From contig NC_037267.1 in NCBI RefSeq assembly GCF_000002425.4, forward strand, positions 4,653,407 through 4,717,406: a stretch of DNA of 64,000 nt. Reading direction: 5' to 3'. Positions 1 to 9,645 of this stretch are shown here, piece after piece. The notes beneath the pieces are model-generated. The model saw only the letters and a list, made by a program, of their open reading frames with translations, was not told the origin of the DNA and made no database searches. Every line of letters starts with the position of its first letter. Within the stretch, counting starts at the first letter, position 1. The position numbers and the translations under genes were made by a program. The DNA is from Physcomitrium patens. Lineage: Eukaryota; Streptophyta; Bryopsida; Funariales; Funariaceae.

Positions 1-1856
1 TGTTCGCAGGGTTCCGATTTGAATGGGAAGAAAGGCATATTCAAGCAATGCAAAGATTGAAGAAATTATTGATGTCACCTCCAATATTGAGGAAGGTTGA
101 TTATAAGTGCAATAGACCAGTGATTCTTACTGTAGACGCTAGTCCAATTGCCGTTGGATGGGCTGTGGGTCAAGATGATTCGAATGGGAGTAGATTTGCA
201 GTTCAATTTGGGGCTAAAGTTTTAAGTATTCGTCAGCGTGCATATTCGCAAGTCAAAAGAGAACTTTGGGGAGTCGTTTCGGCTATGAAAGCTGAAAAGG
301 ACTATTTGATTGGGACAGTAGTAGTAATTGAAACAGATTGCTTGCCATTGCTTGAAATGATTATTAACTGTTCAACGCCAGATATTGCAATGTTGAGATG
401 GATTGCTTATATTAAGTCACTAAATCCAGAATTTAAGCATATCACTAGAAAGGGCAATTTAGTAGCAGACATGCTATCTTGAGCAAGATACGAGAGGGAG
501 GACGAAATGGTTGAAGACACTGATGATGTCGGATTGAAATTCTATTCAATATCAAATCTCAACAGAGAAGACAAGCTATTTCTTGAAGAATCTTATGAAG
601 GAAAATTATTGGATATTGGTCATTATTTGAATACCTTGTCTAAGCAGGGGAATTGGTCTACAGAAAAATTCAAACAAATAAGAAAAAAAGCATATGGATT
701 TTTACTTCGAGATGGATTCTTATGGAAGAGACCGAAGAAAGGAATTGGGATGCCACAACGAGTGATAGGAAAAAGGGAAGAAAAACTAAAATTATTAAAG
801 GAGTTTCATGATAGTTTATGGGCAGGGCATAGAGGAATCTGGGCTACTTTTGCTAAACTCAAGGAACGATATTGGTAGAAAAATATGTATCGAGATGTGC
901 TCTCATTTGTAGAGTCATGTGAAATCTGTCAATCGTATTCTAATATCCGACATCGAGATGGTCTTCATCCTACGTATCCTCTGGCTATTCATTTTAAATG
1001 GGTTGTTGATTTGGTTATTATGCCGGTTGGGTTATGGCAGATGAGATATTTGGTTTTAGCTCGTGAAGATTTATCAAATCAAGTAGAAGGAAGAGCATTG
1101 AGGACAAAATCTACAGAGGGGATTTGTAGGTTTTTGCTTGAAGATGTCATTTGCCGTTACGGGTGCGTAGGAAAAATCACTGCAGATCGTGGAGAATTAA
1201 ATGCATAAGAAGCTTGTAAGTTCTTTGAAAAATGTGGAGTTAAACTATCACTGACTACTGCTTATAATCCGGAAGGGAATGCGAAAAGCGAACGCGGTCA
1301 CCCGCCGATTGTGAAAGCATTGGTTAAAGCTTGTAATGGAAAGGTTAGAGAGTGGCCACGGCTTTTGTCATTTGCATTATGGGCTGATCGAACAACACAT
1401 AGTTTGGTGACAGGATATATGCCAGTAGAACTTATGACAGGTCAATAATCAATTATGCCGATTGAAGAAAAGGTACTTACTTGGAGTATGCTACTATGGG
1501 AAGATGGATTGACAAGAGAAGAACTTCTGGCTATTAGGATTCGACAATTGGAGCAAAGAACGGAAGATGTCCAGATAGCATTGGAAAGGTTAAAAAGAGC
1601 AAGGTTACAAAATAAGGCGCGATTCGATAAGCAACATCGATTGAGACCAAAAGCAATCGAGGAAGGTGAATGGGTACTTATTTATGACAATAGTCTGGAT
1701 AATCAACATAGTACTTTGCGAAAATTTTCAAAACGTTGGTTTGGACCATATGTTGTAACAACTGTTCATGATAATGCGACTTACTCATTACGGGAGTTAG
1801 ATGGTACAAAATTGAAAATACCAATTGCAGGGAAGCGAGTAAAAATATTTAAATGA
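1..1856 (+). pseudogene. Ty3/gypsy pol remnant: RT end, RNase H, integrase
   Basis: One continuous reading frame (frame 3 of the window) runs from the left edge to 1856 and is broken by stops at 480 (TGA), 876 (TAG), 1206 (TAA) and 1446 (TAA). It first reads the end of reverse transcriptase (FRFEWEERH), then RNase H (ILTVDASPIAVGWAV; later VVIETDCLPLLEM). The integrase zinc finger follows (EFHD, GHRG, SCEIC), then the integrase core with Asp in KWVVDLV, Asp in ADRGE and Glu in AKSERGH. A basic C-terminal domain ends at RVKIFK. No chromodomain is seen. The protein differs clearly from the chromoviruses that follow, so it is another gypsy lineage. The RT front, protease and gag lie left of the window. 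The nonsense codons mean it cannot make a full product. Family level is sure; the sublineage was not resolved. Confidence 0.88.
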
Positions 1857-2052
1857 AGACACGCAGAGATGAATATGGAAGACCTTAATGAAGGTACAGA
1901 GATTCCGCAGCAAGAAGATGAAAGTGATATGGATAATGAAGGTGACGAAGACGAACTGGACAAAGACGTAGGGGATATATTCTGAATCAAACAGCGATTG
2001 GGTAAATTGGTGCATATCGAAGGATGCACAGGTTCAGAGGGGGTGGATGTCA

Positions 2053-3060
2053 TGTTGTAACACGAGTATACAGTGAAAATAAAAAGAAAGAGGAATTTTA
2101 TTAATATTCAGTTACCTCGAATATTGGGAGCATCAAACAACTCCAGTACAAATACTGAGTGGTCAGGTTCAGTCACTCCGTTACAGTCAGCCGAGGCATA
2201 CTGAAATGCTCCGTTCGATTCCAATAACGAGAGTGAGCAAGAAGAGAAGGACCAATTCACACGACGGGTTCGAGGAACCAATTGGATCCAATTTCGATAA
2301 TCCAATCCGGGTCCTCTTATCCAATATGAGACCTGAATTGGTTGGTCAATCCAATGCAGTCTAATTACGGGAAATCCAGGTCTTACTACGGGTCTTAGCC
2401 AATCTGACGCGAGGACCAATTTGACCCAATTACGGGAACATCCAGGTTACTACGGGCATCTTTCCCAATATAGGACCTGAATTGGTCGGGCGACTCAATG
2501 TGGTCCCGATTACGGGGTTCGATTCTGTTTCAGGCTATCCTGTTCTCTGTGCCGTTTCAGGGAACGTTGTTTTCGGTAAATGGATTTCTTAAAGGTAAAA
2601 ACGGAGGAGAAAGCTTGACGGCGAGAGCCAATTTCGGATCCAAGCTTGAGGTGGGAGCCAATTCCGGATCTAAGACGGAAGATTGAAGAAATTCAGAGGA
2701 TAAGGTTAGGGGGAGATTGGGGGGGGAGTTTTTTTTTCAAGCTTTTGCAAGGTTACCAGTTCGGTTTCATGGGAGTTTTTTGAAGACCAAGGGAATTAGA
2801 GAGAGGAGCTTCATGCTTCGGGTCGGAGAAGGAAAGACATAGAATTTGGATTTTTCTTCTTCGTAGAGTTTTGGGAAGACTGAGGCAATCGCTGCTGAAG
2901 TCAGTGTTGTAATGGTGAATCGGGATTTTTAAATGAAGTGGGTTTGAATACTCTTGACTGTTTTGTAAAATCGAGTTACGTCTATGATTGAAGGATTAAA
3001 GGGGTGTCTATAGGATTGAGTATGCGGAGTGAATGAAATTTATTGGGTTAATCTAACAGG
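2053..3060 (+). repeat. Putative 3' LTR/flank of the first gypsy remnant
   Basis: About 200 bases after pol, a G-rich tract (agagggggtggatgtca) is followed at 2053 by TGTTGTAACACG. This is the usual arrangement of a polypurine tract and an LTR start. A plausible end is CTAACA at 3060, but no second copy is in the window, so the right border is a guess. The stretch 1857-2052 encodes only a short acidic run in another frame and no recognisable domain. Confidence 0.35.
2321..2515 (+). repeat. Diverged direct repeat, two units
   Basis: The stretch from 2321 (ccaatatgagacctgaattg) recurs from 2464 (ccaatataggacctgaattg). The segments around attacggga...tccaggt...tactacggg at about 2363 and 2430 are also repeated. 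Units are 50-70 bp and imperfect. They lie inside the presumed LTR of the first gypsy remnant. Confidence 0.6.
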
Positions 3061-3335
3061 ACAGTCAGTGGATACAAGATCGTAAGTACAAAGGAGTATT
3101 GAAGATTAACAGTTTGGGTTGTTCGGGGTTTTCTGTAACGTCTAGAGATCTATCGGCTGGGGCAAAAAAAAAGACTTCGACAAGCAGTCGAAGAGCATCT
3201 GTATAGATTTACGGTACATTGTTGCAGTCGTTTATATTCTAGCAGTCAAAAACTGATAGACTGCTTGACTATCGGCGAATCTCCATACTACCTTCTACAG
3301 CCAGACGCCCGGCGCGTTCTCGAGCAGGAAAGCAC
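3061..3335. other. Non-coding junction between two retroelements
   Basis: No coding signal is seen. Two short hairpins occur: CTTCGAC/GTCGAAG near 3175 and AGCAGTC/GACTGCT near 3240-3265. The 5' breakpoint of chromovirus copy A lies at its right end, near 3336-3342. Confidence 0.4.
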
Positions 3336-6186
3336 GTAATACGATACCGGAACACCGACCATATGATTGTGCCATAGACTTGCAAGAAGGAGCACAACCA
3401 CCTTTTGGCCCAATCTATAATCTATCGCAAACGGAGTTGGCAGAGTTACGAAAGTACATCGACGAGAATCTATTCAAGAACTTCATTCGTCATTCAAAAT
3501 CATCAGCTGGAGTACCCATCTTATTTGTGAAGAAGAAAGATGGATCATTACGGATGTGTGTGGACTATCGAGGCCTCAACAAGGTAACAAAGAAAAATCG
3601 TTACCCATTACCCTTGATTTCTAGTCTCTTAGAACAACTTGGACGTGCGAAGATCTTTACAAAAATTGATCTAAGGGGAGCTTATAATCTCGTACGAATC
3701 AAGTAAGGAGATGAGTGGAAGACAGCATTCCGTACAAGGTATGGTCATTTTGAATATAATGTCATGCCTTTTGGTCTTACCAATGCTCCAGCGATTTTCC
3801 AACATATGATGAATGACATCTTTCGAGAACACCTCGATGATTTTGTTGTCATCTACTTGGACGATATTCTAATATCCTCTAAAAACGTGGAAGAGCATGA
3901 GGAGCATGTTTGTTTGGTCTTGGAGAAACTACGCAAGCGAGGACTATATGCCAAATTAGAAAAGTGTTTATTTCACCAGACGGAGATGGAATTTTTGGGG
4001 TTCATTGCGACTACAGAAGGTTTGAAGATGGACCCCAAGAAAATAGAAGCAATCATTTCTTGGGAGGTTCCGAAGACGATTAGAGACGTACAATGCTTTC
4101 TTGGTTTTGCTAACTTCTATCGGATCTTCATCAAGAATTATTCTCAAATTGCTGCTCCTCTCACTCGATTAACATGCAAAGATAAGTTGGAATGGGGACC
4201 TTTGGCGGAGAAGGCGTTTCAAGATTTGAAGACAACATTTACTACAGCTCCAATTTTGGTACATCCAGACTTTACAAAGGCCTTCTGTTTAGAAACTGAT
4301 GCTTCAGATTTTGCTTTGAAGCTGTGCTTTCACAAATGAGTGAAGATAAAAAGCTCCATCCAGTTGCATTCTATTTTTGGAAGTTCTCTGCTGCTGAAAT
4401 CAATTATGAGATCCACGATAAGGAACTTCTTGCTATAGTGGATTCTTTCGAAGAATGGCGTCACTTTCTTGAAGGAGCTGTACATCCAGTAACCGTATAT
4501 ACGGATCACAAGAATTTGGAGTATTTCATGACGGCTCAAGTTTTAAATCGGCGTCAAGCTCGATGGAATATGTCGCTATCTAGATTCGATTTTGTTATCA
4601 CTTATCGATCTGGAAGGCAGCAAGGACTATCTGATGCTTTATCAAGGAGATCGTATCTTGCACCAAAGGCTGGAGAAGTAGCGTTTGATCAACAATGTAC
4701 AACGTTATTGAAGCCAAAGAGATTTCAACTTTGTGCTACTATTGTATCATTTGATGCTGACTTCCTAAACCAGATACGTGCTATGACCATTAAAGATTCA
4801 GTAGCCATTGATATCAAGCAACGTACCAATGACGACAAGTTCAAGGTGGAGGGAGATCTTTTATACTTTGAAGAGTGATTGTACATTCCAAAAGGACTAG
4901 CACGACTCCGAGTTCTTCAATCTCGCCATGATTTTCCAGCTGCGGGATATTTTGGATTCAATAAGACCTTGGAGCTTATTTCCCGAGATTTTTGGTGGCC
5001 CCAAATGTGGAAGGATGTGAAAGATTTTGTCCTCTCATGTGACATCTGTTCAAGATCTAAGAATCCTCGGCATCGCCCTTTTGGACTTCTACAGCTATTG
5101 CCAATTCCACGTCGACCATGGTCTTCAATTTCTATGGACTTCATCACGGACTTGCCATCATCAAACTCATTTCACAGCATCTTTGTCGTGGTAGATCGGC
5201 TTACGAAGATGGCATACTTTGTTCCTTGTAAGAAGACATCGTCTAGTGAAGTCACAGCAAGACTCTTTCTCGATAATGTGTATCGATATCATGGACTACC
5301 AGATGATATCATATCAGATCGAGGTACCCAATTCGTGTCAAAGTTTTGGAGATCTCTCTTTGGAATATTGAAGGTGGATATCAAGCTTTCTTCAGCTTTT
5401 CATCCTCAAATTGATGGCCAAACGGAACGGGTGAACCAAGTCTTGGAGCAGTACTTACGATGCAGCATCAACTATCAGCAAGACGATTGGACTGCATATC
5501 TATCACTAGCCGAGTTTGCATATAACAACACCCTCCATGCGTCGATTCAACAAACACCATTCTTTTCCAACTATGGGTATCATCAGAAGCTTGATTTATT
5601 GAGTCCGTCAACAAATTTCAATCCAGCAGCTGAAGGATTTGTGAAGCAACTATCAGAGCTTCAAACTATGTTGAAGCTTCAATTACAATCCGCTCAAGAA
5701 TCCTATAAGATGTCTGCAGATAGATTTCTGAATCCAGCACCTACTTTCAAAGTTGGAGACAAAGCCTGGCTTCTTCGATGAAATATCAAGACCAAGCGAC
5801 CATATGATAAGTTGGACTATCGAAGATTGGGACCATTTATCATCCAGAAGCAAATTAATCCAGTGGCATACCGGCTGGAGTTACCGGCTTCTATGAAGGT
5901 ACATCCAGTCTTTCATGTTTCTCTGTTGGAACCTTATCGAGAGTCATCTTTTCCTGGAAGAGTGCAATGTCCGCCACCTAGTATTGAAATCGAGAACCAC
6001 GAAGAATACGAGGTTGAAAAGGTATTGGATTCACGGCGAAGGTAGGGAAAGTTAGAATATCTTGTTCATTGGTGCGGCTATGACATTAATGAGCGAACGT
6101 GGGAGCCAGCTGAAAATCTTACGAATGCGCCACAAAAGATACAGGAGTTTCATCAACGACATCCCGATAAACCTAAATCAATTTGA
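3336..6186 (+). pseudogene. Chromovirus copy A: truncated pol (RT-RNaseH-IN-chromodomain)
   Basis: Homologous to the pol of copies B and C but starting only just before RT ([10 protein letters not shown]), so gag and protease are missing. RT motifs are visible ([29 protein letters not shown]), then RNase H (LETDASDFAL), the integrase zinc finger, the integrase triad (SMDFITDLP, ISDRGTQF, GQTERVNQ), a GPY/F module (YRRLGPFII) and a chromodomain at 6046-6186 (LVHWCGYDINERTW). Breaks: TAA at 3704, a 1-base deletion near 4320, TGA at 4876, TGA at 5779, TAG at 6043. TGG-to-TGA and CGA-to-TGA changes are evident by comparison with copies B and C. It is non-functional. Confidence 0.92.
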
Positions 6187-6190
6187 TGAT

Positions 6191-6207
6191 AGCTTCTTTC
6201 TGAAGCT
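6191..6207 (+). other. Conserved hairpin at the end of pol (copy A)
   Basis: AGCTTC and GAAGCT form a 6-bp stem around a 5-base loop, directly behind the ancestral pol stop. Copies C (17827-17843) and B (9629-9645, opposite strand) have the same stem while the middle loop base differs (T, A, G). Function is unknown. Confidence 0.5.
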
Positions 6208-6305
6208 TGTTCTCCCAACAATATAAGAAAAGGGGAGAGCACCAGCAAAATTCATAGTTGATGTAGTTATTTTCTCCAAGATAGATCGTAGTTTGGTCTT
6301 TTGAT

Positions 6306-6659
6306 ATGGATAGCCAAGAGATAGATACTATACCAGTCAGAGTATCGCAACCGAGTAGCTCACAAAGGTGACCCCGAGATGAAGAACTACATGTACCACG
6401 ACGACGACGGAGGATACCGAGTAACCGATCACTGGTGATCATATTTGAGATCGAGCCTGCTTACGATGGTCAACCAGAAGGCGTGTTTGCAGGACAATTT
6501 CACAATGAGGACACGAAAGTTCATGCTTGGTCAGAAGTCGAAGGCGTGGGCCACTACCGTTGGCTTCAAGGGTCGATGAACCACTTGCCTCGTGAACAAC
6601 AGTTGGAGTTCATAGCAGAAGTTATGCGACAGATCTTCATTTTCTTGCGTTGGTACAGA
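6306..6659 (+). pseudogene. Chromovirus third ORF (ORF3), copy A
   Basis: Downstream of pol, same strand. It corresponds to the intact 115-residue ORF3 of copy B. ATG at 6306; an in-frame TGA at 6369 replaces an Arg codon of the arginine-rich N-terminal part. The C-terminal part is well conserved (EIEPAYDGQPEGVF, VEGVGHYRWLQG, HLPREQQLEF, IFIFLRWY). The ancestral stop is changed, so the frame runs on into the LTR to 6737. No family is recognised. Comparing codons with copy C from about 6432, I count roughly 13 silent against 6 amino-acid changes, which points to selection on the protein. Confidence 0.7.
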
Positions 6660-6688
6660 TCAACAACATTGCTTCTCAGAGACCTCGA

Positions 6689-6706
6689 AGCTAAAGGAGG
6701 GGATGA
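6689..6706 (+). promoter_or_regulatory. Polypurine tract of copy A
   Basis: AGCTAAAGGAGGGGATGA ends immediately before the LTR start TGTTAGGG. This is the usual plus-strand primer position. Copy C has the near-identical tract at 18354-18371. Confidence 0.7.
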
Positions 6707-7201
6707 TGTTAGGGACATATTCCTTAGAACTTTCTAGAGAGAGGTTTCTAGAACCTTCTAGAAAACAAGCCTCTGGAACCTTCTAGAAGAGAAGCCTCTG
6801 GAACCTTTTAGAGAGAAGTTTCTAGAAGCTTCTAGAAAGGAAGTCTCTAGAACCTTCTAGAAGAGAAGTTTCTAGAAGCTTCTAGAAAGGAATCTCCTGG
6901 AACTTTCTAGAAGCTTCCTAGTTAATAAAAGTAGCTCGAGAAGTTTCTAGAAGCTTCTAGAAAGGAAGCCTCTAGAACCTTCTAGAAGCTTCCTAGTTAA
7001 TAGAAGTAGCTCGAGAAGCTTCCTAAGTAGGAGTATATATAGGGATCGAGGCTGAAGAGTTCTTCAATCTCGACAACACATCTCTTGGAGTTCTAGCTCA
7101 CCTTTCTGGTGTTGTTCTTGTACTCATCTGTTTAATCTAGTTCTGCCACTTCTTCTTGAACTTCTTGTTAGATTTCAAGTCTGTATTTTGTGTCCGTGAC
7201 A
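6707..7201 (+). repeat. LTR between copies A and C (495 bp)
   Basis: Starts TGTTAGGGACAT and ends GTCCGTGACA. It is preceded by copy A's polypurine tract and followed directly by copy C's gag coding sequence, so it serves formally as A's 3' LTR and C's 5' LTR. It holds many TTCTAGAA units, a TATA box (TATATATA near 7030) and a presumed RNA start about 31 bases further on (tcaatctcgacaacac). It is related to the C 3' LTR at 18372-18845 but with many indels. Confidence 0.85.
6746..6763. promoter_or_regulatory. Perfect 4-unit heat-shock element (copy A/C LTR)
   Basis: TTCTAGAACCTTCTAGAA contains four alternating GAA/TTC pentamer cores at exact 5-base spacing, the canonical heat-shock factor site. 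Further TTCnnGAA pairs follow at short intervals up to about 7000, for example the GAAGTTTCTAGAAGCTTCTAG type. Binding is inferred from sequence only. Confidence 0.6.
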
Positions 7202-8229
7202 ACAGTGCATCTCCACAAGTAGACAATAGAGTGGCAACTCTTGCAGATCTTCATGCTTTTATGAATAGTGTACAAAAGGAGATTGCATTTCTTCGCAATC
7301 CAAGTAAAGAACCTCAAATTCATCTAGTGACCGAAGAAGCTAGACGCAAAATTCATAGCCTACAACAAGAGATTATTCGACTGAGAGAAGCAAGACATGT
7401 GTCACATACGACCCCTATGGATACTTCAAGGATTAGTACGAAAGAACCAAAAGCGAGTATGCCAGACAAGTTTGACGGAACAAGAGTCAACTTCCGAGGT
7501 TTTGTGCAACAAGTACGGCTTTACCTACGCCTATACCCTTCTCGTTATCCGAATGGATTTACCCAGGTTGCTTTCATAGGTACTCTTCTATCAAGAAATG
7601 CTCGCTCTTGGTTTGCTCCACTATTGGAGAAGGATTCTCCAATAATCTACGACCTAGACGCTTTCATAGAGAGACTTACTGCTGCGTTTGGAGATAGCGA
7701 TCGAGAAAGAGTGGCTGAAAGAAAGATACAAAATCTGCGACAAGGATCACGTTCTGCTGCAATCTATGCTACAAAATTTCAACAGCTTACATGTGATCTT
7801 GATTGGAATGATAAGGCGTTCATGACACGATTTTGATATGGACTGAGAGATGATGTCAAGAACATATTGATCACCATGCCTAAGGCGGATACTTTAGAAG
7901 AACTTATATCTTACGCAATTATTTGTGACAACCGCCTCTTTGAATTACGACAAGAAAGACGATCAGGCTGGAGAAATGATGGAGCATTTGCTACATTTTC
8001 AAAAGGTCTAGAGAATCACTCCACAGATCCTGAACCCATGCAAATTGATGCGGTACGTTTCAAACCCCTCACAGTTGAGGAAAGGAAGCGACGGTTTGAA
8101 GAAAACTTGTGTTTATATTGTGGAGAAGCGGGCCATAAAGCTGTAGATTATCGGAAGAAATAGAAGCCTCAAACAATAAGACTCAGGAGTACAAGCATGC
8201 AGGAAAACAAGGACGCCCAGCCACAATAG
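7202..8229 (+). pseudogene. Chromovirus copy C gag (5' end missing)
   Basis: Reads from the LTR end without any leader, primer site or gag start. The first ATG in frame is at 7261. Gag features match copy B: MPDKFDGTRVNFRGFV, RSWFAPLLEK, then a CCHC zinc knuckle ([13 protein letters not shown], last Cys replaced in DYRKK). Stops: TGA at 7834 (Trp codon in the homologue) and TAG at 8161. The ancestral gag stop is TAG at 8227. Pol continues in the -1 frame, exactly as in copy B. The deletion of the 5' leader makes this copy unable to start normal reverse transcription. Confidence 0.85.
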
Positions 8230-8718
8230 GGACCGTGCGGCTGGACATCTCAACATCCAAAATTAATCAAGGTCCCTTTCTCTCAGCTCAACCTTCAGAT
8301 TGTTTTATGGTACCTTTACATCTGGGTATTCAAGAACTACAAGTCGATGCTTTATTAGACTCGGGTGCATCCGATTGCTTTATAGATGAAGAGTTTGCCA
8401 AGCTTCACAATATTTCTCTTGTAAAGAAACTTAAGCCTGTCCATGTAGAAGTCATAGATGGACGACCATTGTCTTCGGGCAATGTTATCCATGAAACTAA
8501 ACCATTGAAGGTACGTCTTGAAAACCATGAGAGCAATATTGTGTTTAATGTTATCAAGACCCTTTCATGTCCTATCATTTTGGGACTATCTTGGCTTGAT
8601 AGATATAATCCATTGATAGATTGGAAGTTGCGAAAAGTGACATTTCCAACAAAATCCTTGAAGGTGGAATCTGCCAAGACAATGTCTAGAAACAAATTCT
8701 TGTTTATAGGTGCAAGGG
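8230..8718 (+). pseudogene. Copy C pol, 5' piece: retropepsin, interrupted at 8718
   Basis: Aspartic protease with ALLDSGASDCFIDEEF (DSG active site) and IILGLSWLDRYNP. Reading is open up to KFLFIGAR. There copy B is inserted at the 5-bp target AAGGG (8714-8718). The coding sequence resumes at 14834 in the matching position of pol. Before B inserted, this part of the pol frame was therefore open. Confidence 0.88.
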
Positions 8719-9119
8719 TGTCACGGACACAAAATACAGACTTGAAATCTAACAAGAAGTTCAAGAAGAAGTGGCAAAACTAGATTAAACAGATGAGTAC
8801 AAGAACAACACCAGAAAGGTGAGCTAGAACTCCAAGAGATGTGTTGTCGAGACTGAAGAACCCTTCAGCCTCGACTCCTATATATACTACTGAATAGGAA
8901 GCTTCTCGAGCTACTTCCGCTAACTAGGACGCTTCTCCAACAACTTCTACTAATTAAGAAACTTCTCGAGCAACTTCCTAGAATCTATCAGAATATTCTA
9001 GAACCTTCTAAGAGAATCTTTAGGGAATATTCTAAGAATCTTCTAGAACCTTCTAAAGGAATCTTTAGGGAATATTCTAGAAGAATATTCGAAGAATCTT
9101 CCAATGTATGTCCATGACA
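8719..9119 (-). repeat. 3' LTR of copy B (401 bp)
   Basis: On the minus strand it begins TGTCATGGACAT and ends GTCCGTGACA. It matches 14422-14833 except for three transitions and one missing 11-bp unit (gaatctttaga type). U3 is rich in GAATATTC/TTCTAGAA units. A TATA box and the presumed RNA start are as in the 5' copy. Confidence 0.95.
8991..9008. promoter_or_regulatory. Perfect 4-unit heat-shock element (copy B 3' LTR)
   Basis: GAATATTCTAGAACCTTC has four alternating GAA/TTC cores with exact 2-base gaps. More incomplete arrays lie between 9010 and 9105. Confidence 0.6.
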
Positions 9120-9135
9120 TCACCTCCTCTTCTAA
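9120..9135 (-). promoter_or_regulatory. Polypurine tract of copy B
   Basis: On the minus strand TTAGAAGAGGAGGTGA directly precedes the 3' LTR. It is the expected second-strand primer. Confidence 0.75.
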
Positions 9136-9169
9136 CTTCGAGGTCTCCGAGAAGCAATGTTGTTATCAG

Positions 9170-9517
9170 TCAATACCAACGCAAGAAAATGAAAATCTGT
9201 CGCATCACATCCGCTATGAATTCCAATTGTTGTTCACGAGGCAAATGATTCATCGGCCCTTGGAGCCAACGGTAGTGACCAACACCTTCAACCTCTGACC
9301 AAGCATGGACTTCTGTGTCTTCATTGTGAAACTGTCGTCCAAACACACCTTCTGGCTGACCGTCGTAGGCAGGCTCGACCTCAAATACAATTACTAGCGA
9401 TCTGTTGCTCGGTATCCTCCGACGTCGTCGTGGTGCAGGCGGTTCTTCATCTCGCGGTCGTCTTCGTGAGCTAGTCGCTTGAGATGACATAACAAGTGTA
9501 GTATCTTGACTATCCAT
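9170..9517 (-). CDS. Chromovirus third ORF (ORF3), intact copy, 115 aa
   Basis: Starts at ATG 9517 (MDSQDTT) and ends before the polypurine tract. The N-terminal third is polar and arginine-rich (SSRRRPRDEE, PRRRRRIPSNRS), resembling a nuclear-localisation or RNA-binding tail. The C-terminal two thirds look folded, with Trp/Tyr/Phe-rich segments (VIVFEVEPAYDGQPEGVF, GVGHYRWLQG, IFIFLRWY). There is no signal peptide or membrane segment, so it is not envelope-like. It lies 126 bases behind the pol stop in the same orientation. A pyrimidine-rich ATTTTAG sits 9 bases before the ATG and could be a 3' splice site for a separate mRNA (same in copy C). Damaged homologues are at 6306 (A) and 17974 (C). 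I do not recognise the family. Function is unknown. Confidence 0.75.
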   Translation of the reverse strand: MDSQDTTLVMSSQATSSRRRPRDEEPPAPRRRRRIPSNRSLVIVFEVEPAYDGQPEGVFGRQFHNEDTEVHAWSEVEGVGHYRWLQGPMNHLPREQQLEFIADVMRQIFIFLRWY

Positions 9518-9628
9518 GTCCAAAGGCTAAAATGATGAGAGCAAACTATAGTTGCTAACAAAGTTCTACACTATCGAACTATGGGTTTTGGAGGTGCCCT
9601 CCCCCCTTTTTATGTTACTTGATGAGCA

Positions 9629-9645
9629 AGCTTCAGCAAGAAGCT
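9629..9645 (-). other. Conserved hairpin overlapping the pol stop (copy B)
   Basis: AGCTTC-TTGCT-GAAGCT begins with the last two bases of the pol stop codon TAG (9646-9644). The stem is conserved in copies A and C while the loop centre varies. A role in termination, read-through or RNA structure is possible but unproven. Confidence 0.5.

Noticed and set aside
1781-2053. Ser-rich minus-strand open frames
   Set aside because: Antisense of the acidic GA-rich tail after the gypsy pol.
6734-7010. Regularly spaced TTCTAGAA units as a CRISPR-like array
   Set aside because: Units are variable, inside an LTR of a plant retrotransposon, with no unique spacers; heat-shock-element arrays explain them.
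7156-7260. Gag start inside the LTR (non-ATG) for copy C
   Set aside because: Frame continues into the LTR by chance; the same LTR sequence is untranslated U5 in copy B.
8405-8764. Minus-strand open frame spanning the LTR border of copy B and copy C protease
   Set aside because: Antisense of the protease coding sequence joined to LTR sequence by the insertion; no domain.
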